In this document: positions 6,487 to 10,352 of the stretch, piece by piece
How positions within the stretch are numbered: position 1 is the stretch's first letter
Layout of the letters: every line of letters starts with the position of its first letter
Assembly (NCBI GenBank): GCA_018609825.1
Contig: JAHEOA010000205.1
Span: forward strand, 1 to 10,352
Reading direction: 5' to 3'
DNA length: 10,352 nt
From: Candidatus Bipolaricaulota bacterium
Lineage (GTDB): Bacteria > Bipolaricaulota > Bipolaricaulia > RBG-16-55-9
Translations under genes and position numbers: made by a program
Notes under the pieces: generated by a model
What the model saw: the letters and a program-made list of their open reading frames with translations, nothing else
The model's database searches: none
What the model was told of the DNA's origin: nothing

Positions 6487-7261
6487 GATCGATCAGCTGA
6501 CGGTCAAGTTCGGCGGCCTCAAGGCGTTGGACGAGGCCAACATCACGGTCGACGAAGGCCAGATCGTCGGCCTCATCGGCCCCAATGGGGCGGGCAAGAC
6601 GACGGTCTTCAACGTCATCAGCCGCTTCGTGGATCCCGCCACGGGGGCCGTCCGTTTCGAAGGGGAAGACTTGCTGGGGCATCCGCCGCATGGCGTCATC
6701 GGGCGGGGCATCGCGCGCACGTTCCAGAACCTCGGCCTCTTTCCCCTGATGACGGTCACGGACAACTTGCTCCTGGGGCTCCAGTATCGAAGCACGGTCT
6801 CACCCTGGGCGCAACTGGTGCGCGCACCGGAGAACCAACCCGAAGAACGTCTGATGCGCGAGCAGGTCGTGACGCTGCTGGAACAACTGGAGATGGGCCA
6901 TCTCAAGGACGCCTACGTGCGTGCCCTGCCCTACGGCACGCAGAAGTTCGTCGAGGTCGGACGCGCCCTGGTCTCCCAGCCCAAGCTCGTGCTGCTCGAT
7001 GAGCCCACCGCCGGGCTGACAAGCTCCGAAGGAGAGCGGATGCGCGAGCTGATCCTGCGCGCCCGCGACGAGTTCGGCACCACGGCCCTGTTGATCGAGC
7101 ACGACATGGGGCTGGTGATGCGCACCTGCGATCGCGTGACGGCCCTGGACTTCGGCGAGGTGATCGCCGACGGGCGGCCGAGCGAGATTCAGAACGACGA
7201 GCGCGTCATCGAGGCCTATCTCGGCACGGTCGAGGAGGAGGCGGACCATGCTGGAACTTGA
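6479..7261 (+). CDS. livG: Branched-chain amino acid-type ABC transporter ATPase LivG
   Basis: This is a 260-residue ABC ATPase that powers the importer. The motifs are Walker A GPNGAGKTT at 34-42, Q-loop RTFQNLGLF, a signature variant LPYGTQ at 150-155 in place of LSGGQ, Walker B LVLLDEP with Asp174 and Glu175, and the H-loop LLIEHDM. The Y at the second signature glycine is common in LivG, but the T before Q and the P after L are less standard. The C-terminal helix VIEAYLGT, typical of LivG, is present near residues 241-248. The start is GTG, overlapping livM by 8 bases, and the 3' end overlaps livF by 14 bases. This tight coupling is typical for a LivG/LivF pair, which should form an ATPase heterodimer. 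Confidence 0.95.
   Translation: MLEIDQLTVKFGGLKALDEANITVDEGQIVGLIGPNGAGKTTVFNVISRFVDPATGAVRFEGEDLLGHPPHGVIGRGIARTFQNLGLFPLMTVTDNLLLGLQYRSTVSPWAQLVRAPENQPEERLMREQVVTLLEQLEMGHLKDAYVRALPYGTQKFVEVGRALVSQPKLVLLDEPTAGLTSSEGERMRELILRARDEFGTTALLIEHDMGLVMRTCDRVTALDFGEVIADGRPSEIQNDERVIEAYLGTVEEEADHAGT
7233..7241 (+). promoter_or_regulatory. Ribosome binding site of livF
   Basis: AGGAGGAGG lies 6 bases before the ATG at 7248, within the last codons of livG. It fixes the livF start and the 14-base overlap between the two genes. Confidence 0.8.
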
Positions 7262-8027
7262 GGGCGTTCATACGCACTACGGGCCGATAGAAGCGCTCAA
7301 GGGCGTTTCGCTCTCGCTCCAGGAGGGTCAGATCGTGACCGTGCTCGGCGCCAACGGCGCCGGCAAAAGCACGCTGATCAACACCATCTGCGGGGTGGTC
7401 CATCCGAGTTCCGGCGAGATCCGGCTCGAGGATCGACCGATCCACGGGAAGCGGCCCGAGTCGATCGTGCAGTGGGGCATCGTGCAGGTGCCGGAAGGCC
7501 GCCAGTTGTTTACCGAACTGACGGTCGCGGAGAACCTCCGGATGGGGGGCTATGCGCGCCGCGACCGCCAAGCGCTGAAGCACGATCGGGGGTACGTGCT
7601 CGACCTCTTTCCGCGCCTGAAGGAACGGATCAACCAGCCTGCCGGGACGCTCTCCGGCGGCGAACAGCAGATGCTGGCCATCGGCCGAGCGCTTATGGCC
7701 AGGCCGCGCGTGCTCCTGTTGGATGAGCCCTCGCTCGGCTTGGCGCCCGTGTTGGTCCGACAGGTCTACGAGACGCTGCAACGTCTGAACGACGACGGCA
7801 TTCCGCTGTTGTTGGCCGAGCAGAACGCCAACATGGCGCTCAAAGTGGCGGACTACGCGTACGTGCTCACACTGGGACAGATGACGCTGCAAGGGCCCGC
7901 CGCCGAACTCCGCGAGGACGACAGCGTACGGAAACTCTATCTCGGCGAGTCCGAGGAGCTGCTGAAGGGAGGTGATGGGGCCGCCGACACAGACGCGTCC
8001 GACCAGACGTCCGCTCGTTCACCGTAG
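7248..8027 (+). CDS. livF: Branched-chain amino acid-type ABC transporter ATPase LivF
   Basis: This is the second ATPase of the importer, 259 residues. The motifs are Walker A GANGAGKST at 34-42, the LivF-typical PEGRQLFTELTVAENLRMG, canonical signature LSGGEQ at 135-140, Walker B VLLLDEPSLGLAP with Asp159 and Glu160, and the switch region LLLAEQN, where Glu-Gln replaces the usual His as is normal for LivF. The core ends near YLGESEELL. About 20 further residues, rich in Asp, Ser and Thr, form a tail absent from E. coli LivF (237 residues) that is probably disordered. A 34-base gap holding the livK ribosome site follows. Confidence 0.95.
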   Translation: MLELEGVHTHYGPIEALKGVSLSLQEGQIVTVLGANGAGKSTLINTICGVVHPSSGEIRLEDRPIHGKRPESIVQWGIVQVPEGRQLFTELTVAENLRMGGYARRDRQALKHDRGYVLDLFPRLKERINQPAGTLSGGEQQMLAIGRALMARPRVLLLDEPSLGLAPVLVRQVYETLQRLNDDGIPLLLAEQNANMALKVADYAYVLTLGQMTLQGPAAELREDDSVRKLYLGESEELLKGGDGAADTDASDQTSARSP

Positions 8028-8046
8028 TTTCCAGTTCAAAACCCTG

Positions 8047-8055
8047 AGGAGGGAG
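8047..8055 (+). promoter_or_regulatory. Ribosome binding site of livK
   Basis: AGGAGGGAG lies 6 bases before the ATG at 8062. It decides the start against a longer in-frame opening at 7972, because only the 8062 start places the signal peptide at the N terminus. Its strength suits a binding protein, which is usually needed in excess over the membrane parts. Confidence 0.85.
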
Positions 8056-8061
8056 TCTCCT

Positions 8062-9258
8062 ATGTTGCGACACACGCGTTGGTTGGTTATGACCGTGGCC
8101 TTGGTTGGCCTCCTGATCGGCGGGGCCGGTCAGGCTCAGCAGGACAACGGCACGCCGGGAGTCACCGAAGAGACGATCAAGCTCGGCGCGTTCATCGCGC
8201 AGTCCGGGCCGGTCTCCAGCATCGGCGTTCCGTTCTTCCGCGGCGCGCAAGCCTGGTACAATTGGGTCAACGCGCACGGCGGCGTCAACGGGCGAGATAT
8301 CGAGTTCATCGCCTGTGACGACAGCTTCGTCCCCGCCAACACGGTCTCCTGCGTGGAACAGCTACTCGAGGAGGACAACGTCTTCGCCATCGCCAACCCG
8401 CTCGGCTCCTCCCCCATCCAGGCCGTGCTCGACACGCTGGTGGAGCAAAACGTCCCCATGGTCTCGCCCGGTGCGAACGCCACGTTCCTCTCTCAGCCGA
8501 CCAAGCCGAACGTCTTCGCGTTGCAGCCGACGAACGCGCGCTTCGGCGAGTTCGCGGCCAGCTATCCCGTGGATGAACTCGGCATGGAGAGCGTTGCCGC
8601 CGTCTTTGTCGACAACGCCTTCGGCAACGAGCTGCGGGAGTCGTTCGCGGCCACGCTGGAGGAGAAGGGACTCGAGCCCGCCCGCATGATCGGGCACAGC
8701 GGGGACAAGACCCAGTTCAGCGACATCGTGCTCCAGCTGCAGCAGGCGGACCCGGACGCCGTGGCCCTGTTGGAGGACTCGGTCCAGGCCGCCGCGTCGA
8801 TCATGCGCGAGGCGGAGAACCTCGGCTTCGACACCCAGTTCATCGGCCTCAACACCACCACGGACCCGCAGCTGTTCGAGCTGGCCGGGGCGAGCGCCGT
8901 CGAGGGCATGATCGCGCCCGGCTTCGCCGAGTTCCCCACCACGGACATCCCGAGCGCCCAGCTCTACCGCGCCGTGTTGAACGATCCCGAGACGGGTTTC
9001 CCGGACGAGCCGGCGGGCGGCTTCAGCGAGATCGCCTACGTGGGCGCCCAGCTCGTCACGCACGCCTTGGCCCGAACGTTGGACGTCCACGGCGAGCTGA
9101 CGCGGGAGAACTTCATCGACACGCTCGAGTCGATCGACGGCTGGTCGAACGGATTGACGCCGCCGATCAGCTACTCTGAGGACAACCACGCCGGCATCGA
9201 GGACCTGTTCATCGTGCAGATCCAGGACGGCGAGTTCACCAACATCGGCACGTTCTAG
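8062..9258 (+). CDS. livK: LIV-type ABC transporter periplasmic substrate-binding protein
   Basis: This is a 398-residue binding protein of the Peripl_BP_6/Leu-Ile-Val type. It captures the substrate outside the membrane and delivers it to LivHM. Residues 1-25 are a signal peptide: basic MLRHTR, hydrophobic WLVMTVALVGLLIGG, and a likely signal peptidase I site after GQA. No lipobox cysteine is present, so it should be soluble in the periplasm. The mature part starts with the typical GVTEETIKLGAFIAQSGPVS. It continues with the VNGRDIEFIACDD strand, VPMVSPGANATFLSQ (ligand-pocket region), VAAVFVDNAFGN, and a hinge-proximal DPDAVALLEDSVQAA. Cys85 and Cys97 may form a disulfide. The pocket sequence does not reveal the ligand to me; context suggests a carboxylic acid degraded by the upstream enzymes. 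It is the last gene of the operon, and a terminator follows about 35 bases later. Confidence 0.93.
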   Translation: MLRHTRWLVMTVALVGLLIGGAGQAQQDNGTPGVTEETIKLGAFIAQSGPVSSIGVPFFRGAQAWYNWVNAHGGVNGRDIEFIACDDSFVPANTVSCVEQLLEEDNVFAIANPLGSSPIQAVLDTLVEQNVPMVSPGANATFLSQPTKPNVFALQPTNARFGEFAASYPVDELGMESVAAVFVDNAFGNELRESFAATLEEKGLEPARMIGHSGDKTQFSDIVLQLQQADPDAVALLEDSVQAAASIMREAENLGFDTQFIGLNTTTDPQLFELAGASAVEGMIAPGFAEFPTTDIPSAQLYRAVLNDPETGFPDEPAGGFSEIAYVGAQLVTHALARTLDVHGELTRENFIDTLESIDGWSNGLTPPISYSEDNHAGIEDLFIVQIQDGEFTNIGTF

Positions 9259-9290
9259 CCCGATCCGGCTGCATTGGAACACGCCATCCG

Positions 9291-9330
9291 AGAAGGCCTC
9301 GGAGCCTTGAGGCTTCGGGGCCTTTTCCTT
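9291..9330 (+). terminator. Rho-independent terminator after livK
   Basis: A 14-base stem (9293-9306 with 9311-9324) closes on a TTGA loop, with only two G-T wobbles. Two more weak pairs extend it, and the 3' arm runs into TTTTCCTT. It closes the ligase-to-livK operon. It also lies between convergent genes. Read on the minus strand the stem is followed only by TTCTCGG, so termination from that side would be weaker. The remaining bases to 9374 hold nothing I can name. Confidence 0.88.
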
Positions 9331-9374
9331 GGCGGGTTAACGGCGCTCGTAACGGCTTGCGCAGCGGATCATGC

Positions 9375-9803
9375 CTAAAGATCCACGACGCACTCGACCT
9401 CGTAGCCGCGCTCGGTCCGCTCGACGCTCAGCTCGGAGTACGTCGCGGCCTTCACGTCGACCTTCGGGTCGTGACGGTCCGCATCCAACGGCTCACCTCG
9501 GGCCGTTGCCGTCAGCCGATACTCATTGTGATGGATCTGTTCGACATGAACCGGATCAAACAGCGCATAAACCGCCCCCTCAACGTCCTTCTTGACAATT
9601 AAGGCGTTGAGCCAGGCGACGAACAGCGTGTCCAGGCGATCGGATCGAACCTCGATTTCGGTGGATACATGGGGATCGATGCGCTCGATCTCGACCATGA
9701 GCTGGAAGAGCGCCTTGGCGCCCTCCGCGAACGCCGCCTCCAGGGTCTCGCCGACCCCGACGAGCCACGCCTCGCCCGGGTGATCCTTGTATTCGAAGGG
9801 CAT
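9375..9803 (-). CDS. Archease (RtcB RNA ligase activator family)
   Basis: This is a 142-residue small acidic protein. Archease helps RtcB, the GTP-dependent tRNA-splicing and RNA-repair ligase, become guanylylated and turn over. The family pattern is clear: GETLEAAFAEGAKALFQLMV near residues 17-36, the VRSDRLDTLFVAWLNALI helix, then ATARGEPLDADRHDPKVDVK followed by AATYSEL, and the C-terminal VVDL. The usual N-terminal DHTAD metal-site motif reads DHPGE (7-11), so the second acidic residue is Glu instead of Asp. Length matches the family (about 135-145). It lies 14 bases downstream of thpR on the same strand, so the two are likely co-transcribed. Its ribosome site is weak. No rtcB gene is inside the window; it may lie beyond 10352 or elsewhere. 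Confidence 0.87.
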   Translation of the reverse strand: MPFEYKDHPGEAWLVGVGETLEAAFAEGAKALFQLMVEIERIDPHVSTEIEVRSDRLDTLFVAWLNALIVKKDVEGAVYALFDPVHVEQIHHNEYRLTATARGEPLDADRHDPKVDVKAATYSELSVERTERGYEVECVVDL

Positions 9804-9817
9804 GGCAACCAGCGGGG

Positions 9818-10352
9818 CTAGCGCTCACCCAGCGGGATCTGCAAGACGGGGTCATATTCCGGGCCCTGCGGCCCGAGTTGGCTCTGCATCAGCGTCAACT
9901 GGGTGACCTGGAGGTCATACCGGAACGGCTCGTGGCTCTCGATCGCCTCGGTCAGTGCCTGCAGGCCCTGGGTGCGGCCGCGTTCCTTGACGCGTCCCAG
10001 CGTCACGTGCGTCGTGAACGGGCGATCCTCCGGTTCAAAGCCCAACGGCTCCAGGGCGGACTCCAGAGACTTGGCCAAGCGCTTGACGGGTTTGGGATCG
10101 TTCGTGCACCCCGCCCAGACGACACGGGGCTTGTGGACGTGCGGAAACGCCCCGAGCCGATCGAGCGTGACGTCGATCGGGCCATCCAACCCGGTTTCTT
10201 CGAGCGCCTGTCGCGCGGCGACCTCCAGGTCGGGGACGAGCCCGTCGTCGACGTCGCCGAGGAAGACCATCGTGATGTGCATGTTCTCCGGCGACACCCA
10301 TTTGACGTTCACAGGGAGCCGTTTTAGGGGATGGATCCGTTTGCTGAGCTGC
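9818..10352 (-). CDS. thpR: RNA 2',3'-cyclic phosphodiesterase / 2'-5' RNA ligase (ThpR/LigT), 5' partial
   Basis: This 2H-phosphoesterase family protein acts on RNA ends. Known members open 2',3'-cyclic phosphates to 2'-phosphates and can join 2'-5' RNA. Both catalytic H-x-T motifs are present: MHIT in KWVSPENMHITMVFLGDV (His codon at 10277-10279) and THVTLGRVK (His codon near 10007-10009). A GTG at 10312 could be called as a start, but the frame stays open to the window edge. The residues before it (LSKRIHPLKRLPVNVKWV) continue the family pattern, so the real start is beyond 10352. About 15 to 20 residues are missing, given a usual length of 175-195. It is followed 14 bases later by archease. 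The protein has no signal peptide in view and should be cytosolic. Confidence 0.9.
   Translation of the reverse strand, partial: QLSKRIHPLKRLPVNVKWVSPENMHITMVFLGDVDDGLVPDLEVAARQALEETGLDGPIDVTLDRLGAFPHVHKPRVVWAGCTNDPKPVKRLAKSLESALEPLGFEPEDRPFTTHVTLGRVKERGRTQGLQALTEAIESHEPFRYDLQVTQLTLMQSQLGPQGPEYDPVLQIPLGER

Noticed and set aside
7972..8061. Longer N terminus for livK
   Set aside because: It would bury the signal peptide behind 30 residues overlapping livF. The strong AGGAGGGAG before 8062 decides the start.
8362..9282. Minus-strand open frame of 306 codons opposite livK
   Set aside because: It has the same shadow composition. The sense strand encodes an obvious binding protein with a signal peptide.
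9331..9374. Short direct repeat TAACGGC (two copies) between the terminator and archease
   Set aside because: Two 7-base copies 13 bases apart are expected by chance and match no known site.
9878..10327. Plus-strand open frame opposite thpR
   Set aside because: It has no recognisable motif. The minus strand carries both H-x-T motifs of the 2H phosphoesterase family.

Overview
This is a dense, GC-rich bacterial window with 12 protein genes, two of them cut by the window edges. No RNA genes, mobile elements or CRISPR arrays were seen. The organism cannot be named from the sequence alone. The transporter's binding protein has a cleavable signal peptide without a lipobox cysteine, which fits a diderm bacterium with a periplasm. 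An archease gene is also present; it is patchily distributed in bacteria. Both fit several GC-rich environmental lineages (Chloroflexota or Deltaproteobacteria-like groups, for example), but this is a guess.

Positions 1-4522 (+ strand) hold five tightly packed CoA-thioester enzymes. In order they are an AMP-forming acyl-CoA ligase (5' end missing), a FabG/PhaB-type short-chain dehydrogenase, a ketoacyl-synthase-III-like protein, an alpha/beta hydrolase and a PhaJ/MaoC-type (R)-enoyl-CoA hydratase. Positions 4598-9258 hold a complete branched-chain-amino-acid-type ABC importer in the order livH-livM-livG-livF-livK. Gaps between genes are 0 to 75 bases, or are overlaps, so the whole run is probably one operon. 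It ends at a strong intrinsic terminator at about 9291-9330. The simplest reading is an uptake-and-catabolism operon. The Liv importer brings in a carboxylic acid, the ligase makes its CoA thioester, MaoC hydrates an enoyl-CoA, the SDR oxidises the 3-hydroxyacyl-CoA, and the KASIII-like protein and/or the hydrolase handles the 3-ketoacyl product. The substrate is unknown. A biosynthetic direction is not excluded.

Positions 9375-10352 (- strand) hold a convergent two-gene unit for RNA-end metabolism: ThpR (2'-5' RNA ligase/2',3'-cyclic phosphodiesterase family, 5' end beyond the window) followed 14 bases later by an archease, the activator of RtcB RNA ligase.

The most notable point is the KASIII-like protein. 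It keeps the nucleophilic Cys114, but Thr253 and Tyr283 stand where FabH has its catalytic His and Asn. Next in interest are the possible (R)-specific, thiolase-free side-chain degradation module and the archease-ThpR pairing. I found no clear evidence of a wholly new system.
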